From: Agapanthus africanus
Lineage: Eukaryota > Streptophyta > Magnoliopsida > Asparagales > Amaryllidaceae
Assembly: GCA_030015575.1 (NCBI GenBank)
Contig: JASDDO010000006.1
Span: forward strand, 376,548,137 to 376,612,136
Reading direction: 5' to 3'
DNA: 64,000 bases
The notes below the pieces were generated by a model. The model was given only the letters and a program-made list of their open reading frames with translations. It was not told the origin of the DNA and ran no database searches. This document shows positions 9,861-24,700 of the stretch, in pieces (the first letter of the stretch is position 1; each line of letters starts with the position of its first letter). The position numbers and the translations under genes were made by a program.

Positions 9861-11759
9861 TGTTGGATATAGTGCCCTCAAGGCAATTATTGTAATTGCA
9901 AGTAGGCAATTATTGTAATTGAACGAGGGCCTATACAGGTAGAACAGTCTTATTCGAGATGATAGTATGCCATCTGATTTGTCTTTATCATTATGTGTAT
10001 ACGTTTTGATAAAGCCCGTAAGATTATTGCTTGACTACCAACATTATAATGGCGATCATATACGTGGGAGCTGGGTGGTCCATAAGCATATATTTAAATG
10101 TCCCCAGTCAAGAGAGTATCGAGATTGAGCATCGATACTTCGGAGTAGACTAGTGTATACTTTTCGAAACCCTGATGAGGGGCGGTGGCCGGTCTCACAA
10201 GCCATTGGTGTTGAGTCACCTAAGATGGTATACAGGTGCTCACTAATGGTGAGTACACCGGATGGACTCACCGAGAACTTCTAGATGGTATTATACCTAT
10301 CGTTGGATGGAAGTTCTCTTGTGGCATGAGTACAGGTTAGTCTTTTGACCTGAGATTTTCATTTGTCTCGTGTGAGTTCCCATTATAATTAGATTACTAT
10401 CCTACCATGGTTCAAAAGAGTCGTGCAAACAGGTTTTAGTTGGGTACAGTTCCGAGCCATATGGAGATAGTGAACAATCATCATGGATTCATCTCTCCCG
10501 GTATTGGGAGTCGATGTCGCGTTGTGTTGGGTCAGCCATCACCAGAAATTTTTAGCCAAAACGGATGAGATTTACTAATGTGATATTAGTAGTTTCTCAG
10601 TGGGTGAGGAGTTTCAGACTGGCACGACTTATCGGGTTAGTAGGGGTCTGACGTTATCCACCCTAGACCCGGTATGCGATTATCTCAGACAAGGAGACCG
10701 TACTGTACGGAGATTGTCACAGACGGGCTCAGTAGGGGTACGAATGAGTTTTCTCGTCGGCCTTCCTTTCGCTCAATATCTGGGTAGCCGTTGTACAGCT
10801 AGTACCGCTGACGTGCTTGTAGTTAAACCCACTGCCGGTGTATTGATGAGTCTTTAGAGTCCTACACAGAGGGTTTTTCCCGGTTCAGGAAAAAAGATGA
10901 AGTGGCTGTATATTCATACGTGCGGGGTCCGATTAGGTATGTGTGCTAGCCACACGGACTTCAATCGGGCGGATGATACTACTACCCGACTTAGGATTAA
11001 ACCGGATTATTAAATCAAGTTTTGATTTAATAATTTACACACACACACACACACACACATATTTCGATATGTATTTTCTAATATAATGTTCATTGTAGTT
11101 TTCTATCTCTTGAGTATTCGTATTTTGATACGAATACGGACATGTATTTGCGGAGACGTATGCATGAATACTTCTAGAAAAAGACAACTTATTTCAAAGT
11201 TTTTCTTTTTAAGAAATTGAGAAATGAGATGGAAAAGAGAAATGGTGGAGGGTATGGGCAAATGAATTTTTAATTCATTTGCAAATACTATTTAAGCATG
11301 ATTGTAGTTTTAAAATGATAAAATTCATTTTAACAAAAGAATGCAAGCATGCTTGATTTTGTAAGGATTTTTATTCATTCTATCTTTCTTGCACCTCTCT
11401 CTTCCATGGCTCCTTCTTCTTCTTCATTTTCAACCCTCTCATGAGTTGAGAATTATGAAGATAAAGAGAAAGAAAAATGTTAGAACACTCACACACACTA
11501 AGCATCCTAAGATGTTTAGTTACTTCATAGATGGAGTTGAAACTTGAACTTGGTTCTTTCGGGTGGTTCATCTTCGACAAAGGGAGACCGGTTTGCCAAC
11601 ACGATCCAGAGCTCTTGAGAGCATGCTAGAGTCCAACACAATTGGAGCAAATGAAAATGCTATAAAAGTTATGATTTCTACCATTTGTGTTTGCTAGTTT
11701 AGGTGTTTGGTTTAAATTTTTGGGTGTAAGTTTTTAGTGCCATGAATTTTTTTGTTTTC
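9861..11759 (+). repeat. 5' LTR of W, lacking its last ~45 bp
   Basis: It starts TGTTGGATATAGTG directly after the duplication GAAAA. It matches the 3' LTR at 38051-38980 and 49573-50605 throughout, for example GGTCCATAAGCA, CTTGACTACCA and GGTTTTTCCCGGTTCA. A (CA)n tract lies at about 11037-11060. The match stops at TTTTGTTTTC (11759), where element Y begins. About 1.9 kb of the ~1.96-kb LTR remains. Confidence 0.88.
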
Positions 11760-14700
11760 TGTCACGACCCGAAATGGTACGAGACTGGCACTTGAATCAT
11801 ATGAAGTCTATAGGACCCCATCTGATTCAAGTAAGACAAAAGCCCAGAAATCTAAACCATTTTTAAAGAAATGAGTGAAGGAAAACTTGTTTTAAAGCAA
11901 GTAGTTTTAACAAAATAAGGCATTAAATATCTTAAAAGCAGCATCATATTTTCCCGAAAATTTCGGCAGAGTCTCCTTTGTAAATACTGGCCGCAAACGG
12001 GTACAAACATTCATAATATACATAAGGAATAAAGGCATCCCCAAGCGGGAGCTAACTCTTCGCCAATAGGCGGACACAACCACGCAATGCAATATAATAT
12101 ACAACGCCGAAGGGATAGAATCAAAACTCATCAAGAAAAGAAATATCCTCAAGAAAACCAGAGAAAAACCATAATAATACAAGCACGCGTCTCTAAGGTC
12201 GAAAGAATATACACCGGTCTTCTACGTCTATAAAATATACAAGTCTGGTTGATGGAGTTTACTAGATACATCTGAATAAATAAAAGTGCAATGGTGGTCA
12301 CGATGCAAGTGACTCCACCTATCAAAGTAATCACCCGGAAGGAAGCAGTGTGCCATCAAGCCGCAACGAAACCTGTACGGCAAACCTGTAAGAAACTGTG
12401 GCACGACGGGGGTGGGTTGTCAACTCGTGAGTAGAAAACATCACCGAGAAGAAATCGCATGTATGACTCTATCCTAGGTCATACGATAATAATATCCTCA
12501 AAATAATATAACCTGAAGCATAAAATAATGGCAAGGGTAAACATCTATACATAAGTGTAATACCAAGTGCTCGCGTCAGTGCCTCAGGTAACAATATATC
12601 ATATATATGATGTATGAATGCATGAAAACAGAATACATCTAAATGAGAAAATTGTTTTCTTATCTCAGTGAGATTTCTGTATAAAACCGAAATATCATCA
12701 ATGAAATCAACAGAGAATCCGTGTCAAGCATCAACACAAAACATATATCCCAATATCTCAATATCTCGGGCTCAGGCAATTCGGACTGGCCCATATCATC
12801 AAATCTCACTATCTCGGGCTTCGGCTATCCGGAATGGCCCATAACATCAAATCTCAAGACTACGTCGGTATCTTCCGGATATCCGCCGCGTCACAATAAC
12901 CGGTCGGTAGTGCTCCCCTGCCAGGCTCAACGCCATCATCTGCGACCATCTTGTCCCGGGGTTCCACACCGGGTCCACCATGCTCCCGTAGACGGTTCAT
13001 CCTCCTCCTCGAATAGGGTGTATGATACTGCTCAAGAGTCGAGAAAACTTATGGTGGACGCTACTCATCATATCAAGGGGAAAACACATCTTTCTCTTTT
13101 AAAATTTCATAAGTTTATAAACATTCACATGCGGTTACCCAAAACCGGAAATCTTATGGAAATATCAAATCCCAAAATCGAGAGTAAATAAACAGCGATT
13201 TACCGGCATAAATCCCCATAATACTGCATGACAAATGAATATATGAATGCATCTGATATCAAACAAGGAATACAATAATTAAACTAGCATATAAAAGCAA
13301 TAACATATTAGAACTATCTGCTAGCAAGTTATGTCGATGAAGTAATACTTCTAAAGTGTACGTGTCATGGAAATTACTGATGATGATGTGTGTTAGCCGG
13401 CAAGCAAGTGTACATGGAGTATGCGCATCATCGGTAATGGTGCTGGTGTCCTGACAGCATGGGTTCATAATAACTAATGAAATCATATTTAAGCATGCAA
13501 TATAATGCGAACAGCAAGAATATACGAAAAATGAATAGTAAATGCAACATATAAGAATGAACATTTATATATATGAGTCATACAATTTTGGCATTTGAAA
13601 TAGCACGAATCGTGGTTTTTAGAAAATAGGGGCTACAATATTTTTAAGAAAAGGTAAGTCCTTTAAAATATACGTAGTATCCCTTGGCCTGTCTTTAAAA
13701 TACTCACGATTCATTAGTTTTGAAAATAAGTATGACTCAAGCCCAGATCTAACATCTACTAAGTAAACTACAGGACAAGCTAAGAGACTAACCAAAGGGG
13801 TAAGAAAATCCACCTATGTCCGAGTCGATATATCTAATAGTCGGTGATCCCGCCTCAATAGCGTCACGTATGATAAAATATATAATACGACATTCTCGAG
13901 TCGAGAGTGCGGATCAGTAATCATATTTATACATCGTACGATAAAATCCATCGTACGGCATCCCAAATCGGGGTACGGGTCAATATCACATATAACTTAT
14001 TATTTATCTGGTATCATTATCATCATATTCTGAATTAGGGGTACCGATCTAAAGTCAAATACATTCTGATACCATCAACATATATATTTATATATCCGTG
14101 TCTGTATGAAAACATATCGTCCAACGATACACTATAATATCATGTCATGTCTCATCATACGACCCAAATCACATCACTGATCTCATGGCATCATGCCCAA
14201 TCACATCGACTCATCTCCAAGTATCATATACTATCCTCATCATATGTGTATACGTATACACACACACACACACACACACTCAGATACATATGTGTGTGTG
14301 TGTGTGTGTATCCCCATATACGCATAAGACAATCAAGTGTATGCATGTGTGTGTATGCAAATCATTACTCTAGGGTTTCGCGACTAAGAACTAAACTAAA
14401 GCATTTTCCTACAATTTCTCTAAAACTAGCCCAAAGTCACCTAAGCATTGTTTGCTAAGTATACACATCTCATAAAACCCATAAGTGTGTGTGTGTGTAT
14501 CATAACTCATTCGCGTGCTACACTACGAAATTGCGGGGGTGCTATACGCCATCCACCCGACTTCCCCCATAGATATATATCTACTCACCTTGATCCTTAC
14601 TTGTCGAAGTCGATGTCGCCATGCTCGTCCTTATCGTCCGAAGTCCACGTAAAGGTGCCTACACATATAAACACAAAGTATCATAAACCGAAATCGCGCA

Positions 14701-16067
14701 CGAAAACCAAAACGGCACACGTATCACACATAGGTTAAAACCTATGGTCAACTCACGCAAATCAACCAAACAACACCCGATATCGATATACAACCGTCAA
14801 GTGACCGATAAAAAACACAATTACCAAAACTTCAAGTCTTTAAAATCCACAAAACGTAAACATCGACTTAGAAAACTGGTCCCAGATTCTAGTTCAGGTA
14901 AAATAGGGATAAACAAACAGTACGAGGGTGTAGTATATAGGGTATATGAGCTACAGAACCAATTTCAACACGATCCCTCACAGTTTGGCCGGCCACATCA
15001 TCCCAAAATCCGGCCACATCGGTTTGGATTGCTCAGATTTGGTTCGTATTCACAGGGCGGTCTTCTAGTGTCAATCCTAGGTCAATAGGGTTGCTAGTTT
15101 TTCTCGTAATGGTCTCAGGTCACTCCAGATTCCCTGCATGCCTCAATTTCTCACAAAACCGACACGGAAGTTTTAAGTTTCAACTTCAGGGTTCAGTTCA
15201 GGTTGGGTCTGGATTTTAGACACTAAGGGGGGTTTAAGGTCACTACTTAAGCTCAATTACACCATCTCAATTCATGAAATCCTCAAAACCCCTTCTTGAA
15301 ATTTTCAACCATCACTAAACTACACTTAAACGCTTCTAAACTTAAATAGATGCTAAAGTAATTGAAATGCTACCGTAATGATGAAAGAATTATCTCATTT
15401 GGCAACTCAAGAATTTTCTTGAGTTGCCCAAAGTGCTAAAAATCCAAACTTTCTCGGTTCCCCATGCTTGTAGTGAGCTTGTGTACAATTACCGTGAAGA
15501 GGATGCAAGGTTTTGGTGTAGGATTGATGTTGTGGTGAGGAGGTAGAGGAGGGGGAGTGAGAGGGAAGCCATGGAGATGAGGAGAAGGAAAAATGATGAA
15601 GTGAAATGAAGTGGGGGAAAATGCCATGGTCAACACAAGACCCCTCACCCTCTCTTCTCTCTCTTATCTATACCTCCATTCTTTAATATATTTCCTTTTT
15701 CTTTTCTTTTCTTTATCTTTTCCTTTTTAAAACAAATTGAAAACCCCAAAATGAAACCATGCACTAAAAGAAATCATGGTAGAATAAAATGTAACAAGTT
15801 TTGTCGCATGTCATGATGCATAATCATGCTTAATGCAAGATTAGTGAAAATTAATCAAGTTTAGAAATAATTTATAATTTTCCTAAATCACATAAATCCC
15901 TCCAAAAATCATCATTCAATTTAATTTTCCAATATTTCCCAATTTATCGGTATTTAATTATACCATAACATTAAAACTAATCTCCATTCATTAAAATATT
16001 CATAGTATTCATTATTTTAATTATTTAATTTTCCAAAAATAATATTTTATTTTTCTGAAATGTTACA
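11760..16067 (-). repeat. Y LTR, left copy (4.3 kb)
   Basis: Runs from TGTCACGACCCGAAATGG to ...GAAATGTTACA. It is homologous along its length to 18876-20533 plus 30384-33130. A two-copy 48-bp internal repeat (ATCTCGGGCT blocks at 12763 and 12811) and (CA)n/(TG)n tracts at about 14262-14310 are shared with the other copy. All ORFs seen here are unconvincing. Divergence from the other copy is a few per cent by eye. Confidence 0.88.
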
Positions 16068-16460
16068 GTCTTCCTTCCTTAAATAAATTCGGTCCCCGAA
16101 TTTAAATTTAAACCCCTCAAATACTAAAATATTTCAGTAAAATGATCAAGTCATCGAGGCTCCGAAATCATAAATACTTAAAACACGTCTTAGCGCAATG
16201 CATGCGCATGAAAACGAGTATAAAATCTCGAAATTAAAACTCCGTCAAGTATCACGCAATCATCGGAGTCATGGTGAAAATACCAATATCAAAATCCGAT
16301 ACGAAAACCAACATGATATACTCAAGACTATAATATGTACATAGTACGCATCGTTGTAAACTCGTCAAAACATCTGAAGGAAATACATGCCAAACTTTTT
16401 TCAAATCGCTGCGCGATGCGCGTATCATAGCATAAGTAGCGAACGTTTATTATAAGAAAA

Positions 16461-16499
<39 letters not shown>

Positions 16500-18875
16500 A
16501 TTGTTTAACATACATGTCCCGCCGTGTTGAAAATAATTTAGAAGGGTTCCCTTTGTAAAATGTTCATGTCATCTCGGACATACCGAAAAAATACTGAGAC
16601 TGTAGCTCCTTTTTGGAAATCCCTTCGATAACCATCGATGCATGTAAAAACATATTCAGGCACTGTCCTCTTACTAGTCCTGCTCAGCCACTATACCAAA
16701 TAGTAAATATCATAAAACATACTGCTTTAAAAGGAATCAATCCCAAAATGTGTATAGCCACGTGCGTCTGGTGCGTACGGAAATCAAAATCAACGAATGT
16801 GCAATACATATGCACAGAAACCAAATCTAAGTGCAACAGTTGTGCACGAAAACACCTGTCAAGGGTAACGAGTGTGCCTGACAACAATATCAGGTGCATC
16901 TGATATGCACAAGGAATCCCGATTTAGTGCATCTGGTGTGCAGCAAAATCGCATCAAGCGCGTCAAATATGCGCAAGAATCCAAAAGAAGTGCACAAGGT
17001 GCACGAAAACAAATATCGAGTATCAAAATCGAAATCGATGGTATACAACATAATTCAATCCAAATCAGATATACCGTGGTATATAATCTCACAACCACGT
17101 GCATCAGTGTGCACAAAATCGAATCGAAGTACTAAAAGTGCATGAAAACTACACCAAAAGCATAAGTCAAATCACCTACATATCATAGACATGAAATCAA
17201 AATCAGATGCAATGGGTCTGCACCAAACAAAAATCAATACAACTGATACATAGAAATACCAATCATGTGCAACTGTACTGCAAAAAATCCCCATCATGCA
17301 AATAATCGTCCAAAATACTGAAATCCAAATGACGGATACGTGATATTCGAATCACCAAATCGCAAATCATAAGCACTGTTGTCGATATGTCCTTCCTTCA
17401 AAGTCGAGAAGGTGTCGGTGCTTCCAAAGCTAACAGAGCAAGATATCTACTTGCCTCCTTTTCATGGTCTGGCGCCTTGTGCCCTTAAGCTCTCATCTAT
17501 CACTGCAGATTGCCAGTTACATAGCTCCTCGGCTCAACAACCCAATATGGAAATGATGACGGAAACAGTCCTGCTCTAGCACATCCTCTAAAGATCTCTG
17601 GCCAACTATCATGGTCGCTCATAACATATCTCGTCAATGATGCCGAACTCTGGCCTACTGGGTGTGCGTACTATGACCGATCCTGGGTCCAAGTCTTCTC
17701 ATTCAGTATCCCATCATATGATATCCGGACGACGTCGAACTTTTCGATCGATTTATCAAAGTCTCATAATTTCCCGAGAGCTCAACACTTGAGTACAGTT
17801 TAATAATATCCAGTACATGCTACAATATCTATGGACCAGCCGTAGAAGGGCAAACCCAAGCCTCATTAATGGCACCACGGAACTGCCGTAAACCCTAAGG
17901 TTCAAAAGCGTTCCCATGGTCATTATGTCGAGTTAGGGTTTCATTCTTTTAGAGGGTCCACAGAATTACTTGCATGTTTTTCCGAATAGCTTAAACTTGG
18001 AAAAATAGGTTTCTGATATTCGTTCGTTTTCTATCGACTCTCAACGTACCTGCGTGAAGTCTTCTCTAGCTGGAATCAATCAATCTGATGACCTCGCATC
18101 GGGGTATGCAACGAACCACATGTCCTAGTCATTCATCCTTAGGTGACTAGCGATCTTCTAGCACATCTCTAAGTACAACTCGTGCTATATTAGCTCCAAA
18201 CATCTGGGGCGATATCTTGTCGGTCGCAGCAACAGCTGGCTCATTCGTCCGCACGCTGAACAGTGCCTCAATCATCAAGAATAGACAATGCATTAACGGT
18301 CATCACATTCAAGCCAGCCTCTAGCAATGGCCCAATCCTCTGGTGCTGATCTGCACGCTCGCGTTCATGAGAAAACATAGTAGAACGACATATCGAAACG
18401 CTCATATCGCGAATAACACAATAAAACGACACATCTAAGCAATCATGTGTCACCGGAATTATTCCCTGGTCAGTCCTCGTTCAAGATGAGCTCATGCTGA
18501 CCACAACTCTAGTCGCAGCTCTCTCTACCTGTGCAATCGTGATAACAAAAACCACCAACCGATATCGATGAGGATAGATCATAGGAATGAATAGAATACT
18601 GTGCAAAGAAATGTACATCCTAAGGCTTCTTAAGCGGAGTAGCGTATCGTAAATATGTCGCGGAACATACATACGGTATGTCACTCTACTTAAGTCACCT
18701 ACTCCATCAACCACGGTCAATCTATGCGACGAAAGTTCGGATCTAATACCCTCTCGACCAAGTCTAAGTTCCGTAAGGTCAAGCCTAGGTTCCGAATATA
18801 TATATACGCCCTAGATTCCGCATAGTCAAACCTAGACTCGAACCAAGATTAAACCTAGCGCTCTGATACCAACTT
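16068..18875 (-). other. Y internal region, non-coding
   Basis: The - strand order is primer site (18858-18871), about 1.4 kb found only in this copy, then about 1.4 kb shared with 33131-34510, then a polypurine tract. The tract side reads TTCGGGGACCGAATTT and AAGGAAGGAAG just before the LTR, a chromovirus signature. About 16770-17330 is a degenerate repeat field of GTGCA...TGCAC units. A (TA)n run lies near 16465-16497. No gag or pol domain could be recognised. Confidence 0.7.
18858..18871 (-). other. Primer binding site of Y (initiator Met tRNA type)
   Basis: The - strand reads TGGTATCAGAGCGC four bases downstream of the LTR end (...GTGACA). TGGTATCAGAGC is the usual plant iMet-tRNA primer site, and it fixes Y's orientation as -. 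Confidence 0.9.
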
Positions 18876-20533
18876 TGTCACGACCCGAAATGGCACGAGA
18901 CTGGCACTTGAATCATATGAAGTCTATAGGACCCCATCTAATTCAAGTAAGCCAAAAGCCCAGAAATCTAAACCATTTTTAAAGAAATGAGTGAAGGAAA
19001 ACTTGTTTTAAAGAAAGTAGTTTTAACAAAATAAGCTATTAAACATCTTAAAAGCAACATCATATTTTCCCGAAAATTTCGGCAGAGACTCCTTTGTAAA
19101 TATTGGCCCCAAACAGGTACAAACATTCATAATATACATAAGGAATAAAGGCATTCTCAAGCGGGAGCTAGCTCATCGCCAATTGGCGGACACAACCACG
19201 CAATGCAATATAATATACAACGCCGAAGGGCGAGAATCAAAAATCATCAAGAAAAGCAATATCCTCAAGAAAACCAGAGAAAAACTATAATATTACAAGC
19301 GCGCGACTCTAAGGTCGAAAAAATATACACCGGTCTTCCAAGCCTATAAAATATACAAGTCTGGTCGATGGAGTTTAGTAGATACAACTGAATAAATAAA
19401 AGTGCAATGGTGGTCACGATGCAAGTGACTCCACCTACCAAAGCAATGACCCGGAAGGAAGCAGTGTGTCAGCAAGCCGCAACGAAACCTGTACGGCAAA
19501 CCTGTAAGAAACTGTGGTACAACGGGGGTGAGTTGCCAACTCGTGAGTAGAAAACATCACCGAGAAGAAATCGCATGTATGACTCTATGCTAAGTCATAC
19601 GATAATAATATCCTCAAAATAATATAACCTGAAATATAAAATAATGGCAAGGGTAAACATCTATACATAAGTGTAATACCAAGTGCTCGTGTCAGTGCCT
19701 CAGGTAACAACATATCATATATATGATGTATGAATGCATGAAAACTGAATACATCTAAATGAGAAAACTGTTTTCTTATCTCAGTGAGATTTCTGTATAA
19801 AACCGAAATATCATCAATGAAATCAACAGAGAATCCGTATCAAGCATCGACACAAAACATATATCCCAATATCTCAATATCTCGGGCTCCGGCAATTCGG
19901 ACTGGCCCATATCATCAATTCTCACTATCTCGGGCTCCGGCTATTCGGACTGGCCCATAACATCAAATCTCAAGACTACGTCGGTATCCTCCGGATATCC
20001 GCAGCGTCATAATAACCGGTCGGTAGTGCTCCCTTGCTAGGCTCAACGCCATCATCTGTGACCATCTTGTCCCGGGGTTCCGCACCGGGTCCACCATGCA
20101 CCCGCAGACGGTTCATCCTCCTTCTCGAATCGGGTGTATGATACTGCTTAAGAGCCGAGAAAACTCATGGTGGACGCTACTCATCATATCAAGCGAAAAC
20201 CGCATCTTTCTCTTTTAAAATTTCATAAGTTTATAAACATTCACACGCGGTTACCCAAAACCAGAAATCTCATGGAAATATCAAATCCAAAAATCGAGAG
20301 TAAATAAACAACGATTTACCGGCATAAATCCCCATAATACTGCATGACAAATGAATATATGAATGCATCTGATATCAAACAAGGAATGCAATAATTAAAC
20401 TAGCATATAAAAGTAATAACATATTGGAACTATCAGCTAGCAAGTTATGTCAATGAAGTAATACTTCTAAAGTGTATGTGTCATGGCAATTACCGATGAT
20501 GATGTGTGCGAGCCGGCAAGCAAGTGTACGTGG

Positions 20534-22560
20534 TGTAAGAGACTACGGTAGCGCCCCGGCCGTCTTTCCGAGGACAAAATGCGGAAACGAAATTTTTTCT
20601 TAACTTGAAAACCGGCGCTATCGTATGCTTAAAACCTGGATCGAACCATTAACCTACTACTAGCAAACTAGAGAAAGGGTAGAGAGCTATACCGAGCGAT
20701 CCGTGTCCTTCGGTCTTCGGCCACCATCCCGATCTCCCCGCGGCAACTCCGGTCTTCATCTCCTCGGCGGAAAGGGCACCACATCGAGAAGTCTTTTTAC
20801 GGGCTCCCGCTTCATCCGAAGCAACTCGGGCGCGAAGTGTGCTAGCCGACGCGTCCAAGGTGTTGTAGAGAATGTTTGTGATCAGTTTGCCTCTTACATC
20901 CATGGCTTGGATGGAGTTTGAAGGTGTTGCCATTGATGGAAGCAATGAGCTAGAGGAAGAAGAAGAAGAATACGAGCTTTTCTTTTTCTTTTCTTTTCTT
21001 TTGTTGGAATGAGAGTGAAAGAGTGTGATTATGAAAATACAAGACCAATAATACCAACCATGGCAGCCCCTCTCTCTCTCCTTCTCATTTCATGGCTCAA
21101 ATCAATCCATTAATGTGACACATTTGCTAAAAAAGAGACCATGACTCATAGTATATGTCTATGTCACATTAATGCATCTAATGATGATTTCTAGTTCACT
21201 AATTCCATTATCCAAACATTAATCCAAATTTTTGGTCCAACAAAAAAATCCGGCAACATCTAAAGTAAACTCGTGACGGATCACAGGGATACCCCTCACC
21301 TGTATATACATACCTGCATCCGCATTTCGACTGAATGCGAATGCGATGAGACTAAAGTAATTCAACAAATCTAATACTAGGATCCGGCTTAAACCAAAGC
21401 CCACTAGTATGATCCGTCCGATCATGATCCGTGCACTACCGCACATATATGATCGAACCCTGCCATATATCATACGGCCTCTACAACGTTTCACCCAAAA
21501 CTTGAGAAACTGTCTGTGGGGGACTCTAAAGACTCGTCAATACTTTGGCTGTGAATTTAACCACTAGCACGTCAGAGGTACTAGCCGTACGTAACGGGCT
21601 ACCAGGTATTGACCATAAGGGAGGTCGATGAGCGAACTCATCCTGACACCCTACTGAGCCTGTCAGTGACAATATCCGTACAGTCCGGTCCGTTCGTCTA
21701 AGAGCATCGCATGGCGGGCCTAGGGGTTTGGTAAAAGTCAGACCCCCAAAAGCGGTACAAGTCATGTCGGAGTGTAGCCCAGAACACCCTGAGATACTAC
21801 TGGAATACCTACCAGTAAATCTCCTGCCTCGGCCGAGGGCTTTGTGTAATGGCTCTCCTAGACACAGCGCGATCTCACCCCCAATACCGGGAGAGACGAA
21901 ACCCCTGTCGATCCGCTCACTGCCTCCATGTGGCTCGGGACTGTACCCAAGTAAAACCTGTTTGCACGACTCCTTTGAGCCGTGGTAGGGTAGTAATCAA
22001 AGTACAGTGGGAACTCACACGAGACAAATGACGATCTCAGGTCGATGAACTAACCTGTACACATGTCACCAGGGAACTGCTATCTGACGTCTGGTATAAT
22101 CCCAACTAGCATATTCCCGGCGAGTCCTGTCCGGTGTACTCATAACCCAATGAGCACCTGTATACATCTTAGGTGAACCAACTGACACCAGTGGCTTATG
22201 AGACCGGCCACCGCCCCTCGTCGGGGTCTCGACTGTATACAATAGTCTACTCTGGAGTATCGATGCCCTGTCTCGAAACTCCCACGACTAGGGACCATTT
22301 AAGGATGCGCTTATAGACCCCAGCTCCCACGTATATGATCGCCATCATACTGCTGGCCGTCAAGCAAGAATCCTAAGGGCTCTATCAATGTGTAATAGTG
22401 ATCTGTAAGGTCACCTAAAACTGTACACGATGATAAAGATAAACCAGATAGCATACTATGATCTTGAGTAAGACTGTCCTACCGGCATAGGTCCTCCCTC
22501 AATCATTGCAATCACGTGCCTGTGATCTAATAATTGACTCTGAGGGCACTATATCCAACA
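20534..22560 (-). repeat. 3' LTR of Z
   Basis: Plus-strand limits are TGTAAGAGACTACGG ... ATATCCAACA. Next to 22560 the internal side reads ATCTCCCACTTG, which is CAAGTGGGAGAT on the - strand, a polypurine tract. Confidence 0.92.
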
Positions 22561-24700
22561 ATCTCCCACTTGCACTCAAGGGTAATTATTGCGATGTCGC
22601 ACACTCACAGCCCGTGTGATACCGAACACCCAACTCCTCTACTAATCAGTCTTACAAAATCTGTTTGCGAAACTATTGCGTTCGAGGAATAGCCTCAGTG
22701 AGTGGATCCGCCCTAATGTTTCTTTCTATGTCTCTCTTTATCTCAAGTTCGCGGAGAATGCCATCTCCCGAAATGAGCAATACCTGTCTTAAAATATGTT
22801 TGGATATCTGATGGGACCTAGTTCATAAATGAACTCCAAATCCAAACTTCTTAGACTGTATCGTCAACTGAAACCAATCAGTATCTTGCGCCATGCCTCC
22901 CTCAGTATCCGCTTGGACCACCTGTCTAAAATACTGCCCCTCGTCAGAGGGAAAACTATAACTCTGATAGTCACTCTGTCATCCAGGTCACCTTGGAAGC
23001 CTGGAATGATAACCGTCTTCAAAGAGAGGCTGTTGTTATCATATCTCTAGAACATCCACTTATGTTCTAAAACTTCTTCCGAACGTTTCTCCAGGATAGA
23101 TTTAATATCAACTTATTGCATCTACTGCAAAAAACAACATCTGGTGTGGTACTTGACATCTCATGATTGACTCAATTGCCTAAGCAAGTGATCTGCCAAT
23201 CATGTACATCCCTCTCCCCTTTAGTCTGTAAGACACCTTTAGAGAGGGTGACTCCATCACCTGCAGGTACACTACCGTGCCAGGAGTCGTCCATTCTATA
23301 ACACCTTTAGAATTCTGTCTAAGTACCCAGATTGGGAAACTACCCAAATCTAGATCTAAAACCATAGATCTAGTAACCAGAATTTCTGATATAATATCTA
23401 TATCCTTTATGCGGAGAAACCACTGTGTGACAACCAAAATATAACTGATCGTAGTATAGGAATTTCACTTCCTACTCTGTGTATGTCATCCAAATACCAG
23501 GACATCACACCCTACTACATTCTTAACAGATCCATCCCCTATTCTGATGAAGTCAAACCTATGACTGTCACATCAGAAATAGATGATCTATCTCCGCTAT
23601 ATCTGCTTTAGCCTATAAATAGACATAAGCTACTTGCCCACTATGCTTCCGTTGCTCCCACTGACTACGACAACCCTCTGGCAGAGTCATATACACGTAC
23701 ACTTCTAAAGCTAGTTTATAACGACGCTATACTCATCCTCCTGCCGGGTCTCACAGTCTGGAACAACAGCATCGGCAAGTCTGGATAAACAAGAACCTCC
23801 CTGTCACCATCCTTGAGGCTACCGGAGTATCTCTCGGGTGCCTGAGGTTACCCACCATATCTGCGGAGTGGCTAATAGAATGTCAAACCAGATTGAATCT
23901 TTAGGTTCTTATCAAATTTTCAGTAATCGTTTACGGTTCTGGAATCACTTCTAGTTCTACCATACTCCTACTACTGTTTTCTGAAAAAATCCATTTTTAT
24001 TAAAACTATGGCGAGTCAAGAACAATATCGCTATTGATCTTCCAGATGGTAGAAAGTCAACCCTCATCATAGCCCGGGTCAACCCACAAACGGCCATTAC
24101 AGAAACATGCCTTGAGTTATCCAGAGTCTGGTTTTAAGCATAAGCCGGACAACTCCCCGTACCTTAACATTGTTAAAATATGAACTATTCTATATCCAAT
24201 ATAGAAACATAGGCACTGATTTAATTGAACCAGATTCAAATCATGCAGCTGTCTCCAGTGTATGTCAACTAAATGGAGAGAGGCCGATCAGCATTACTCA
24301 ACTTAGGAATGCTTCCAATTATGAGTAACCTGAAAGAGAAGAAAGTTCTCTTAATCATTACTATCAACTGAATACCATACACAAGTATCTACATCTTCGA
24401 TCACCTTGAAGAATCCCGATACTTGCAATACCTGGTTCTCTACTTTATTCATATACCTATAACTTTTCAAAACTTAGACCTTGCATTTATACGAAACACA
24501 TGTCTAAGAACCGGAGAAGTCATAAGTAAACAGAATATAGTACGAGTACCAACCCCTCTATCCTCATGAACACTGGACAACATACATTACTCTGTATAAG
24601 TCCCCTGAGTCTAATAACTCACTCCCTGTGTGTTGTAGGTTGAAAAATGTACCTATGGCTAAGAAGAATTACACCGCTGTTTAATGCTCCTTACCTAACC
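22561..24700 (-). pseudogene. Z: decayed copia reverse transcriptase and RNase H
   Basis: Fragments on the - strand match copia pol. A YLDD-type active-site region lies near 23475-23510. A GDG-x-SLSK-like block followed by TPDV (copia TRPDV) lies near 23120-23260. An RNase H end with ADPLTEA lies near 22690-22720. The frames are heavily interrupted, and no gag, protease or integrase was identified. W carries a related remnant at 34511-38050 on the + strand. Confidence 0.65.

Noticed and set aside
14147-15088. ORFs of about 100 residues on the + strand shared with 31162-32121
   Set aside because: They lie in the two copies of Y's LTR, include (CA)n/(TG)n translations and have no recognisable domain. 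Conservation reflects LTR identity at insertion.
16613-17145. Several overlapping 70-96 residue ORFs repeated almost exactly at 33660-34192
   Set aside because: The repetition exists because both are copies of Y's internal region. The ORFs overlap on both strands, follow the GTGCA repeat periodicity and resemble no protein.
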